Shown here piece after piece: positions 1-10,215 of a stretch of DNA of 64,000 nucleotides; position 1 is the first letter of the stretch, and each line of letters begins with the position of its first letter. Below the pieces are notes generated by a model that worked only from the letters and a program-made list of their open reading frames with translations, made no database searches and was not told where the DNA came from. The DNA comes from Echiichthys vipera (taxonomy: Eukaryota > Chordata > Actinopteri > Perciformes > Trachinidae): NCBI GenBank assembly GCA_963691815.1, contig OY829657.1:26100243-26164242 (forward strand). Reading direction: 5' to 3'. Made by a program: the position numbers and the translations under genes.

Positions 1-2100
1 GTTGGTCCTGGGGCTCCTTCCATATTCTCTTTTCAGTGTTGTAGGAGAAGACTATGGTGAAAATGAGAGAACTATTCCCCCTGGTTGTGCGTTCTCTTGA
101 AGCAATGAAGCACTCTTCCTTGTGTTTGATGGGCTGTCGCGTTGACATCTGGTTTTTTTTAGTAAGCCTGCTGCTGCCTGGCTCAAGATTAAGTTCTGCT
201 CCAAATGAAGTGCCTTCTGGCTTTTCAACTTTTTTCCTCTTCTGGTTAATAGTTTTTTAATTTGTGTAGTTCGCATGACATTGTGTGTGCAACGAAGGAT
301 TCCTCCCCAGAAAATCACATTGAGGTTGCAGCTCATTGTTAAGTCTTTATGAGACATCATCATTTCTGTTGGTTACAGCATATAGGAGGGAAAGGTAGCC
401 TTGATTTGTCAGTTTCTGAAGAGGACCAGTGTCACTGTCTCTTTTCTGACATGCAAGCAGTATAGTTGGTACTGAGCAGCTTTCTCTCCAGCTTCTTGGT
501 TGAGAACTCAGGCTCTATCCTTCATTCTCCTACAATTCACATCACTCCTCTCCTGTTCTCTTCTCATCACTCTTGTTCTCCCAGTTCAATCCTCTTTACG
601 GTCCTTTCCAATTATCTGCTGTCTTCTCTTCTCGCTTTCTTTTCTATAGCAAAAGATCAAAACCAAATCTGCAAATGGGAAATGTTGTGCATTCAGGTGA
701 AAGAAATCTAGATATTTGACACTACTAGCTAACTAGCTTTTGACAAATCACTCACTCTATATACTGTACAATACTACATACAAAAACAAACTTTGCATAA
801 TATATAGTATGTTTAAATCTTACAGAACATTTGTATTATTCAGTATTGTGTACAGTCTGATACCCAATATTTTTTTGTGTGGCCATTCAGACCACAAGCT
901 AACTAGCTACTTTTTCTAAACCTGATCATAAAAACTGGCCATATAGCTAATTGCTAACGGCAAATAATGTTTGGTGCAGAATGTAGTTATCCTTACTAGC
1001 CTACTATCTGTCTGACATTAAAAAGACTTCAAGGACCACATCAGCCTACATACATTCCTTACAATACCCATATTACAATTTTCCCAAAACACTGAGACAG
1101 ACCTACCAGTATTCACTAGGCACTGACACCTATCACAGACAATGATTAGCAGCTTCGAAGTCCGTTGGTAACTGTTGGTAACACCAACCGTTAACTGTTC
1201 ATGTGTGTGTGTCTGTGTGTGTATGTGTGTAATTACAAAACAGGTGTTAGTCTTATTTTTACAACATATTTATAAAGAGATGGGTTATCCTTATTTCTAA
1301 CAAGGCTCTCCGTTATTGAAAATGTCTATCAGCTGGGCTAGTGAGCCGCTGACATGGTGACAGATTGCTATTTTTAGCTTAAGCTAACACTACATGTTCA
1401 CGGACATAGCAGCATAATCTGTCCATAGAAAAAAAACATTTTAAGCAGATATCTTAGTTACAACATGATTGAGCTAACAAAACAGTTTGGTGTTTATATG
1501 TGTGGCATTTATTCAGTTTGAGAAACTTCACAATGTCTGCAAGCTAACTTTAGATTAAGTTGACTAGTGACTGAATGGGCAGTAGAAACGATCTCTGTCC
1601 ATACAAAAAATATTTTTTTCAGAAGATATTTTAGTTATAACAGGATTGAGCCAGTGGAATTATCACAACATACCACAGCCTGAAGTGAGCTATTGCTTAA
1701 GTGTACCATGATTCTAAATATCTAGGATGTCTTTCATAATTGATTCTATTGAGGTTCTGAGCCTGTTAATCGCCAACTAGTAGTGAAATCATCACAGATC
1801 CATTGATTTTGGTTGGATTTTTATAATTTTTCTTGTGGAATGAGTATACTGTTTGGTTTAAATAATGGCATATTGACTGATGTCATAACTCTAGAGAATA
1901 GTCAATTGCCAATGAAGTACAGATAAAAAATATTGGAAAAAAGTGAGAAAACACCTTATATTTTTGTATTAAATTGATGCAAAATCATGTAGAAATGTGG
2001 ATGTTGTCAGCAAGTGTTCTGTGTATCTGGACTGCAATTACTGACAGCCTACCCAACCAACTAAGGATTTGAGGGAAAAAAATCCTTTTTCATATTTTTC
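1..2100. other. Unassigned AT-rich intergenic DNA
   Basis: I see no convincing gene here. A minus-strand open frame at 52-363 (103 codons, Lys/Arg-rich middle) has no motif I recognise and no clear splice context, so it is noted only. Positions 470-640 are pyrimidine-rich. From 720 onward the DNA is AT-rich, with repeated short words such as gctaactagct. One old direct duplication is listed separately. Confidence 0.5.
1419..1650. repeat. Diverged direct duplication, spacing 176 bp
   Basis: A segment of about 55 bp beginning ctgtccata and containing an A-rich run, then an 'atatcttagtta' core and 'attgagc', occurs at 1419-1474. It recurs at 1595-1650 with roughly one base in five changed. The spacing is 176 bp, which suggests an old local tandem duplication of which only the ends still align by eye. 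Confidence 0.5.
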
Positions 2101-2577
2101 TGTTAAAAAATAAAGGCTGCGTCAGGGTCATATGATGTCGGAGTTGGGCTCTCTGAGGGTGGCACAATATGCAGCCTTCTGACTACCACAGAAATACACC
2201 AACAACAGAGAAGAAGAGACGAGGAGACGCTGTGTAGAATACAAACACCGGAGAGTTTCTCACCAAATCTGGAGACTTCCCAAATCCTCCTCAATCCTAG
2301 AGAGAAATCTGTCCACTGTAAGTTTCTCACCTTTGACTGCAAGTTTACGGCAATTCGCGGCAGTTAACTGGAGTTGACTGAAGCTTCCAGTTGGGTGCAA
2401 TTTACTGTGACGATAACTGCCGCAACTCCCACTTTTCATACAGTGCTCCTAGTGGTAAGAAGAGCTACAGTGCACAGAAGTAGAGAGCAACTGTGGATGA
2501 GCGACCAAACACAGGACTTTCACCCAAGAGACCTGGGCATCAATTGTAAAAAAAATGGACATAGCCTCTCCATCAAG

Positions 2578-3031
2578 GTCCGTTCTCATAGTTTGATCCA
2601 ATCGTACTCGTCTCTGGGAGTTGTCATCTTCTCAGACTTTGACTCTGTCTCATTTCCTCTTACCAAAAAAGGGCATGTATGTGACGCTGGGACATACGTC
2701 CATCTGGCTGACATATACCTCCGATAAGTGAAGGCCAGCGGCTAGCTGGCACTAAAAAGGCCGTGCCCCTAATTATTCATAAACTTTAACCTCCAATAAA
2801 ATAAAAACTAGCCTGGTACAAAAAAATTCAGCCCCCTCAGTGTTGTCATGGAGATATGACCTAAACATAGAGACTACATTGGGTTTTTTTGTACCAGGCC
2901 TAAAAAGGGTTTAATTATGCTGTGAAATCGGCCTGTTTAACATGGGGGTCAATGAGAAACGGCTCTATCATGAAGTTTTTGGCACATCCTTATTGGATCA
3001 ACTAGGAAGTCGCTATGGTGTGGGGGCTTGG
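2578..3031 (+). repeat. Dispersed repeat, copy A (plus orientation)
   Basis: This segment aligns over nearly its whole length with the reverse complement of 48169-48690. Shared landmarks in order are 'aaggtccgttctc', 'gatccaat/gatccagt', 'tcatttcctct', 'catacgtccat', 'taattattcataaacttt', 'aaaataaaaactagcctgg', 'tgttgtcatggagatatg', 'tgtttaacatgggggtcaat' and 'gtgggggcttgg'. It is probably a fish DNA transposon derivative, but I could not find its terminal inverted repeats. Copy B has an extra stretch of about 35 bp near its 3' end. The region 2100-2577 upstream does not align with the flank of copy B. Confidence 0.75.
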
Positions 3032-4734
3032 ACCTGGGTTCAAACTCTGTGAGAAAGTTTTACCATTTAGGTGACTTATTATTTTTGCAGTTCAGTTAGG
3101 TATAGGCCACAAAAGTACTTGGTAAGTGTATATGAAGATGGACACATATCCACTGTACCAAAGTGAAAATAAAATATCCTGGATATGAGTGCCATCATGT
3201 TGTCCTTTTGGAGCTATAGGCTGGCCTGCACCTCATTTTTAAAAGATTAAATAACTTGTTAAATTCAAACTGATAAGAATGGTCAGAACAATAGCAGGCC
3301 CATGTAGCAGCGTCAACTGGATATGATGTAAACGTTTTGCTGTAGGCATCCCAAATACAATACAATGTACATGCTGGCTGTGCATGCTGAGAAACAGAGA
3401 GGTGAGGAGGCAGGGGTGAGGCAAAGAAGAAGTCATTGTTGGAGTAGCCAAAGAGTAAACATCACCCTCAAACATACAGAAATGAGTGGGAAAGCAACTC
3501 TAATTTTGCTGGATGGCTACAACCTGTTGCAGGCTCCGACAGTAAAGCATTTTGTCCTCGGTGCAACATAAAGGGGTGGCTCAGACCAAAGTTTTAAAAA
3601 ATCATGCAAAGTCAAAGAAACACCAGGAGAAAAAGAAATGTCTAACCCCAACACAAAGGTCAGTAACACATTGCTTACAGAGAACGTTGGAAAAAGACCA
3701 GCTAGACACAGCTGTGCAGAGGAAAGGGTTGCAGGTTTTTCAACAGAGCACAACAGGATGGCCTCAGACCTCTACAGGATAAAGGACATCCTTGAGGATT
3801 TGTAAATGGCACAGAACGTTAATTTTGGCCACACAAAGGCAACTGCCATAGCCAAACATGGTACTAGGGAATATTATTACTTAAAAAAAATACTTAAAGC
3901 TAAACTAAAGCAGAATCGATAACTGTACAAAGATTGAAAGATAGGATTTGACCTGTTCAACAATCAGACCTTTAATGGTGGTGACATCACAACTGTGGCC
4001 CTGCTTTCTCAAATCAATGGTCATATCTTTTTGTTTGGACACATTTAACTGCAGGTAAAAATCCTCACACCGCTTGACAAAGTCATTTATGACAGGTCCA
4101 TGACTGCTCTCTCCAACCTAAAGCAGACAGTCAATGACCGAGCCATCTACATCTTTAAGAATGTAGCTGTTGTCATACTGGCTCCAGTACATGAAGCGGT
4201 GAAAGCACACAACCCCGTGGGGAGCAAGTGAAGGAGCAGACAGGGTCAGAAAAGGTTCCATTAACTCTCACTCTTCATGTCTTAGAACAATAGTTTCTCA
4301 TGCTCCTCTGAGGCTCTGACAAAAAATATGACTTCAGTCAGCCAGTAGGTGGAGCTGTTTTGAATATTACTTATAGAGGAGCATTAACTGTACAAGTTAT
4401 GGAAACAAAACTTTCAGGGGAGATAAAGACTGGTGCCCCCACAGAACACGCTAGATAGGACACACGTCCACAACAAGGTGGTGCTATAATCAATCAAAAA
4501 GCTTTTTAGCTTCTAATTCCCACATCATATATCGCAAATTAACATGTCGTACATCCCTTTGTTCTCTGAGTTTTGCTGAATCTTGTGATACAGGCTACAG
4601 ACATTTTGCAAAATGGCAAAAAATGCAAAACTTATTTTTTCATATTCTCCCTAGGCTGAATGTCCGACGTACGAAACTTTGAAGGCATTATCCTTCAACC
4701 ATCTTGATTAAAGGTTACTAAAAGAATTGTAAAA
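3032..4734. other. Unassigned DNA with a short basic open frame
   Basis: No gene is supported. A plus-strand frame at 3552-3782 (76 codons) has a His/Lys-rich stretch (HAKSKKHQEKKK) like the second half of a BED- or U1-type zinc finger in some transposases, but no cysteine pair can be placed in the same frame. It may be a decayed transposase fragment. The rest, including 3790-4730, is featureless AT-rich sequence with short A runs. Confidence 0.35.
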
Positions 4735-5230
4735 GTCCAGAAAATGCACAAGTGGTAAAGAAACAACTACCTGTATGTTGCAGTCAATACAGGACATGTC
4801 TAATATCTTCGTTATAATTAGTCTGACTAACATTAAACTCAGATTGGTAATTCGCCATCAGATCTGTGCAAAATATGAGGTTAATCAGCCAGTTGATGTT
4901 ACACAAATTTGAAGATTACACAAAAAAATTCAAAACCTACTTCTGCTAACAAAAGTTAATTTTCATAATCTAAGCAATGTGGAAGTTACAGAATAGACAA
5001 ACAACTTCCTGTGCATTGTAATCAATACAGGAAGTGTTGTAACTTTGCAATAATTTCTCAGATTAACACAAAACTTGTACTTAATCATGCCTCGCTGAGG
5101 GTCTGTGCAAAATCTGAGGTTAATAGGCCACAAGCTGGGACTGTTATGCAAAATTGAGGATTGAGTGCATTTTGTGAACAAATACAAAATCTACTTTTCA
5201 AATACCAACACTTTTTTTTCAAACTCCTAT
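4735..5230. repeat. Two diverged tandem copies of a ~250-bp unit
   Basis: Unit 1 (about 4735-4985) and unit 2 (about 4986-5230) share landmarks in the same order: 'caatacagga', 'agattaacac/actaacatta', 'tctgtgcaaaat', 'tgaggttaat', a 'cagttgatgtt/caagctgggac' block, and 'gattacacaaaaaaattcaaaacctact' against 'caaatacaaaatctact'. The duplication is old, with many substitutions. No coding signal is visible. Confidence 0.6.
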
Positions 5231-5522
5231 ATGTGCTGCACTCAAGTTGGGACATGGACCAGCAAGTCGGAATTGCGTCCCCTCCGTGGGTCACCGAGCC
5301 TGACTTGCGTGGGGGGCTTGAGCCCCTTGACAGGCCCGCCGTGTGTCTTCCCTGTGCTTTGTAGTGAAGAAGGTGGGTTAGCAACAGGGAAGGTCAAAAA
5401 GTGGAAATACTCTGCGGTCCTGTCCTTCCTCTTCCTCCTTACCCCTTTATTAGCCCAAGGGACACCTGCAGCAATGTGGCTTGGGGGGTTGAGGAAGGTG
5501 GGACCACAGAGTACCCCGAGAT
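5231..5522 (+). other. GC-richer segment of unknown origin before the L2 tail
   Basis: The base composition changes abruptly at about 5240 and stays richer in G/C to about 5520, where the L2 3' end starts. The plus-strand frame across it is open through both blocks (5165-5815), but its protein shows no motif I know. It may be the end of an unidentified repeat. It does not match the sequence just upstream of the corresponding point in the full-length L2 at 38-42 kb. Confidence 0.35.
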
Positions 5523-5995
5523 TGATCATGTTTGCCACCATAATAATTATCATTGTCATATTCTATCATCTTAGCTGTGATTGTTTCTACTATTCTGCTG
5601 TATTAACTGCTATAACGTATAAGTCATATTCACATTACTATAGATATTATTATAGTTACAGTTATTCTTTGGTTGCTTGTATCTCTGGAAGTGTGTCTGT
5701 CTGTCTTTGTCTCTCTCTGTCCATTTGTCTGTCTTTTCTCTCTTTCTCTCTCCTTTTCTTCCTCCCCAACCGGTGCAGACAGATGTCCATCCTCCACAGA
5801 GCTGGGTCTGTCTGACGTTCCTGACTGTTAAAGGGAAGGTTTTCATTGCCACCGTACTCTACGGGGGGATTGTTGGGTCTATGTAAATCATAAATAAGTC
5901 ATAGAGTGTGGTCTATACCTACTCTATAAAGTGGCCTGAGATAACTTTTGTTATGATTTGACGCTATAAATAAAATTGAATTGAATTGAAGTGTT
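5523..5995 (+). mobile_element. 5'-truncated L2-type LINE, 3' UTR only
   Basis: This block matches 42202-42655, the 3' untranslated end of the nearly intact L2 in this window. Landmarks are 'atgatcatgtttgccaccat', the tct/tgt pyrimidine tract, 'cctccccaaccggt', 'gttgggtctatgtaaatcat' and 'ctataaataaaattgaatt'. It ends in a short ATTGA-type tail at 5982-5995. A copy holding only the last ~470 bp is the usual product of aborted target-primed reverse transcription. It lies directly upstream of Harbinger-derived exons and may be what removed their 5' part. Confidence 0.85.
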
Positions 5996-6069
5996 CTTGT
6001 ATCTTTAGAACGTGAGCGATTATCATAAATAATCAATAAATTGATTTTACACCTTTGTCACTACTACAG

Positions 6070-6640
6070 ATCAGTCAGACAGTGAGGCCAAGTCTGCAGC
6101 TGCTGCTTCTGCTTCTCCTGCTCGTGCCCCTGCTGCTGCAACCCCACCCATTGGTATGCACTGTAAATGACAACATTTGGATTTCATTTATTTTTCTTTA
6201 ATTGTCTGTAGAATTTCAGCATGATTACTGTGGTTTTCATAATGACAATTATGTTTGTATTTCCTTTCATTTGATTTTTTATGAATGACTTAAACATATG
6301 TATTATTATTTAATAATACAGTATATTAAATATAATAAAAGTATAGCATTGATTGAATGTTGTGGTTTGTGTTTTTCCATTTCATACAGCAATGCAGAGG
6401 TCAAGAAAGAGAGCCAGGTGGAGAGCGGAGCCAGACATTATGAGTGAGATTGAAAACCTACTCATGCAGTCACTGCAGAGGCCTCCACCACCTCCACCCT
6501 CAGATGATGCTCTTTTCCTCAATACCCTGCAGAGATTATTACCCGAGAGAAAAGAATTTGTGAAATTTCACACACGGAGTAGCTTATTAGCTAATGGGGT
6601 GACAATCAGGAACCAGGCTGTAGAGGAAAGGGGCTTTTAA
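6070..6640 (+). pseudogene. Last two exons of a Harbinger MADF/BESS-type partner gene
   Basis: Two exons splice in frame. The first (6070-6153) follows the acceptor 'cactactacag' and ends at the donor 'ATTG/gtatgc'. The second (6390-6640) follows 'ttcatacag' and ends in TAA. The split codon joins an Ala/Ser/Pro-rich linker to a basic stretch (RSRKRARWR), then a BESS-like tail with a poly-Pro run, 'DDALFL' and a leucine-spaced helix. PIF/Harbinger elements carry such a Myb/SANT- or MADF-like DNA-binding partner beside the transposase, which lies on the opposite strand just downstream. The N-terminal MADF part is not visible and was probably lost where the L2 tail now sits. The frame past the BESS-like helix (about residue 60 of the last exon) looks unusual. 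Confidence 0.6.
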
Positions 6641-6790
6641 TTTGTGTATATTTTTTTGTAATTTCTAAATATGAATCATTTAAATAATTGTTAATTAAGA
6701 AATAAGAGTTTTCTAACTAATTTGTGTATATTTTTTGTAATTTCTAAATATGATTAATTTAAATAATTGTTAATTAAGAAATAAAAAAAA
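6641..6790. repeat. 80-bp tandem duplication in 3' UTR
   Basis: A unit beginning 'tttgtgtatattttttgtaa' and containing 'tctaaatatga' and 'attgttaattaagaaataa' occurs at 6641 and again at 6721, with only a few changes. It lies just after the stop codon of the MADF/BESS-like exon, so it is probably an untranslated region or element interior that duplicated recently. Confidence 0.8.
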
Positions 6791-6908
6791 TGATAAAATG
6801 TGTTTGTATTTTCTTCATTTTGTCCCCTTCCTTCACAGTTGATGGCTTGCATTGTAGACAGGAGAAACTAAAGCTCTATTATATCTCTATGATATTAATT
6901 GAAGAACA

Positions 6909-7722
6909 TGAAGAATTAATGATCAATGAGTGAAGCATAGTAATCACGTGTTAGCGTGTGTATTAGTAATGATTAATGAGAGTGTGATAATAACAAGTAT
7001 AATAATCATGTGTTAGCGTCTGTATTAGTAATGATTAATGAGAGTGTGATAATAAGACGCAATAAGTATAATAATTTAAGAAGTGTGATAGTGTGTGCCT
7101 CTGCCTGGCTCAAACTTTCTGCAAAACATCAGCACATGAACTTTTGGCAGTCAGTCAAGGTCACAAAGGCAATAAAATAGCCAGCAAACGCACCTGGCAA
7201 CTAGTTGAGATTAGAGAATTGCCGTTCGCAAACAACAACCATATAAGGAAACAGGAACAACCATACAAGCAGACAGGCTGTAGGGAGGATGAGAATATGT
7301 GCTTCCTTCACAGATAAAGAAGACGAGTCATGCGGAACAGATGACACCCTGACGCGCGGGGGTGGAATATGGAAGGTGGAGCAGCGGCTACTTCTGAAAT
7401 ACACATATGCACGCACAAGCGGACACATAACCACGCCTTTGTAACAAGCATAAATACTGGAGTAGTTACTCTAGATATCAGAACTTCTTGGCTCTGATCC
7501 TGGGTACTGTGTTGCACACAGTTACTCTAGATAGAGAATAGAACATTTCTCCAGACGTCTGTTTCATCCGATGTCCTTTTGCTAATAAATGCCTGCTGGC
7601 GCACTAAACTGCCAAACGTCTCTGCTGACTCCAGGAAGCCTCCTGTAGAATTTGAATTACGCAATATATACTCTGTGAGGTCCTTCTGATTTGACTAAAG
7701 TATTGTGTGTAAAATTCCTACA
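6909..7722 (+). mobile_element. Solo LTR of a class I endogenous retrovirus
   Basis: The 814-bp block starts TGAAGAATTAATGATC and ends AAATTCCTACA (TG...CA). It is flanked by a perfect 4-bp duplication, aaca at 6905-6908 and 7723-7726. It matches the reverse complement of the LTR at 15426-16149. There is an AATAAA signal at 7584-7589 and a TATA-like 'cataaatact' at about 7450. No internal retroviral sequence is present, so the provirus collapsed by recombination between its LTRs. It is longer than the other LTR mainly because of a 62-bp duplication near its start. Confidence 0.9.
6949..7072 (+). repeat. 62-bp duplication in the LTR U3 region
   Basis: A unit starting 'tgttagcg' and containing 'tattagtaatgattaatgag' and 'agtgtgataata' occurs at 6949 and 7011. 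The other LTR in this window has a single copy. Duplications in U3 of retroviral LTRs often change enhancer strength; whether this one did is unknown. Confidence 0.85.
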
Positions 7723-7787
7723 AACACAATGCACAAACACAGGTATACATTATAATAATATAGTAATATTGCAGGATTAGTTGCTCA

Positions 7788-9192
7788 ATGGTGAATGGGT
7801 GGCTCTTAAAAGAGCCGTATTTGTGTGTACTACATGCTCTCCTGCCATGGGACCGTTCCTTCTGTGGAGAAGTAGGCAGTGAAGGTCTCCTGAACCCTGA
7901 TGGCCGTCTTCCCAGTCCTGGCGGAGGCTCCACTTCACCGCCTGGGACGCTTCGTCTCGCTTTAAGTGTTGCAGCACAGGTAGCCTTCACGCACTTCTCT
8001 GCAACTTCTGGACGCACCTCAATTGCCCGTCAGTACATCCTACACTGCGAAGCAAGGATCCGAAAGGCATTTTCCACAACCAGCCGCAGCGGAAACGCCT
8101 CGTCAGCCACAAATACATGTGGCTGGGGTCCTCTGTAGTCCGCTCCTGGTAGTGGCTGGTCAGCAGGTAGTTGGAGGGTCCCAGATCGCAGTGCTTGACC
8201 AAATGCTGAGTGGGCCAGAATGACACCATCACTCGTTCTCCCGTAGCCCCCAACATCAATCACCCTGAAACAGTAATCAGCAGCCACAACTGCGAGAACC
8301 AAGAGAACCATTGAGAAAGTTCCCTTGCAGTTATAAAACATTGATCCTGTGTTTGCCGGGGCCTTGAGTACCACATGCTTCCCATCCACAGCTCCACAGC
8401 AGAGAGGGAAATTACACCTTTCCGGAAATCCAACAGATATGGATCTCCCCTCTTCTGTCTTGGGCAAAGCCATAAAATCACAGACTAGGCAGTAGATGAC
8501 TACATCAGCGACAATGATGGTAACAGTAGAGACCCCAACACGAAAACTGTTTGCAATTGTCCTGAAGGAGTCACCAGTGCCGAGGTATCTGCAGCACAGC
8601 AAACAATGAATTTAACGTAATTCAGTGAATGCAGTAATATTGTAGGAGTTTCCATTGTTTATACAAAATCTTTAATTGATTGTGGGCCTACTATTTCACT
8701 GATGTGACTGCACAGCTTAAAGTGAGTGTTTATACAAAGGTTTTCAGTCAAGACATAGGATTAACTCTTAAATTGCATATTAATTCAGACTTTTAATAAA
8801 ATCATGGTGTCGTCAGTAGCTTATTTTATCATCTTTTTATTAATATATCTTACTTATCTTCATATCTTATCTTTTTTATATTCATTTTACGTCCTTTAAT
8901 GTGCAACACTGTATTATTATTATTGCTATTAATTTTATTATTATTATTATTATTATTATTGAACAGCGTAGTTGGTGTCCAGCCGCGCTATCCTGGCAGC
9001 GCCCCGAGCTAACAGGTCATCAAACTGGGTTCCAGTCAGCCTGAAGTAGTGCTGGAATCGTTGGTCATCGGGACGGAGTTCCTGGAGGAGGTGGTGAAAT
9101 TCACCTCCTCCAGAGGATGTCATGGACCCAGACACGACGGTGTTTGGCTTTCCGACATATCTCTGACTTCCACAACAAGTACAATGGAGCAA
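7788..9192 (-). pseudogene. Harbinger transposase (HARBI1-like), broken
   Basis: This is a DDE-type nuclease of the PIF/Harbinger superfamily, in pieces on the minus strand. The N-terminal part at 8956-9192 holds the family's 'LRPDDQRFQHYFRL' and 'LDTNY' blocks. After a gap ending in an ATT microsatellite comes the main part at 8030-8590, entered through the acceptor 'gctgtgctgcag'. It contains 'GTGDSFRTIA', the first catalytic Asp in 'AVDGKH', the second in 'ADYCFRVIDVGG' and the acidic block 'VADEAF'. It reaches 'ENAFRILASQ', then a stop and frame change; the next stretch (7777-8017) begins 'RPEVAEKCVKA' in another frame. The short segment usually linking 'LDTNY' to 'YLGTGDS' is missing. 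The mapped pieces total roughly 340 codons, close to the usual length, but the frame is not continuous. Confidence 0.8.
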
Positions 9193-9384
9193 CGGTGGTT
9201 ATCTCAGCCATGGTTGATGAGAGAAAGAAAATAGCGGGATGTTGATAAAAGCGTGTTCGCGTCATCATCATTGTCATACGCGCGTATGGAGCGACAGTTT
9301 GGAGCGATAGCCCAATTATGATCATGCGACTCATTATTCACGTTTAAAGTGATTTGTCGCATCTCTCGCTGGTGTGAACGCACC

Positions 9385-9720
9385 TTTATTGAATTAAATT
9401 GTCTTTATTGTCATTGTACCAGTACAACGAAATTTACAGTACAATCCCTTAATGTGCAGATATAATTTAACATTAAAAGCATAAAAAAGAATAGGCTAGA
9501 CCTCTAAAAGACATATTTAAAACAACAAGCTTACACACCAACACACACACACGCACACACACACACACACACCATAGCAGGAGACAAAACAAAAAAACGT
9601 AGATTGCAGAGACAATGAGCAAACATCATCATGTATCATAGAGATGTTTTGTAAAACAGTGTCAGTGCCTCAATAAAACTGGCAAGTTTCAGCTTGAAGC
9701 TCAACAGCATTATGTAATCA
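9385..9720 (-). mobile_element. LINE 3' end, minus strand
   Basis: Read on the minus strand, the segment ends '...aaatttcgttgtactggt' followed by 'acaatgacaataaagac' and AT-rich tail sequence. This is a 3' terminus common to several teleost LINE families. It starts exactly where the Harbinger end stops. The interior up to about 9720 (which includes a CA repeat at 9541-9572) may belong to it but has no coding sequence, so the family is not assigned. Confidence 0.5.
9541..9572. repeat. (CA)n microsatellite
   Basis: About 16 CA units with two interruptions (one by g). Simple repeat, no other signal. Confidence 0.95.
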
Positions 9721-10152
9721 ACCCCCCCATAGACTAGGTAGGTGTTACACATGTAGCCCCAACTCCAGAGACTCCATCCAGGAGACAAAATAAAAGTGTC
9801 TCCTCCTGTGATATCTGAACAGTCAGGAAGCCAAAGCAGGAAAACCTCAAACTGAGCTGCTGTAAGATATTTAATTGAGTTTCCTTTTAGTGAAATGCAC
9901 TGAATTAATTTAAGTTTCCCCTGGTACCCAGTTAACTGTCTAGAGCTCTTATTGTAAAAAGGTCAGAGCGAAAGAAGTGAAGCTATCTGCGTTGCCTTTG
10001 TTGATGTTGAAAGTCAAATAGTTTCCCGCCTTATCCATAGATGAATGAGGTCCAGCAGCAAACCTTTGTGGTTTTAAAACCCTAAAAAGTAAACTAACAA
10101 CCTGATGGGTTGATGTTTTTATTTGCTGTGCGAAAGCCCCGAAAAACAAAAG

Positions 10153-10215
<63 letters not shown>

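Larger units (their letters stand above)
6000..9384. mobile_element. Degraded Harbinger (PIF) element with two convergent genes
   Basis: Boundaries are inferred from its two genes: partner exons on + at 6070-6640 and transposase pieces on - at 7788-9192. The right end is probably the inverted-repeat-like 'ggtgtgaacgcacc' at 9371-9384, followed by 'ttta', compatible with the TWA-type target sites of this superfamily. No matching left end is visible; an L2 tail occupies the place where it would be. A solo LTR (6909-7722) inserted between the two genes. The element can no longer move by itself. Confidence 0.6.

Noticed and set aside
5165..5815. 216-codon plus frame as a membrane protein
   Set aside because: Its hydrophobic second half is the L2 3' UTR pyrimidine tract, seen also at 42.2-42.5 kb.
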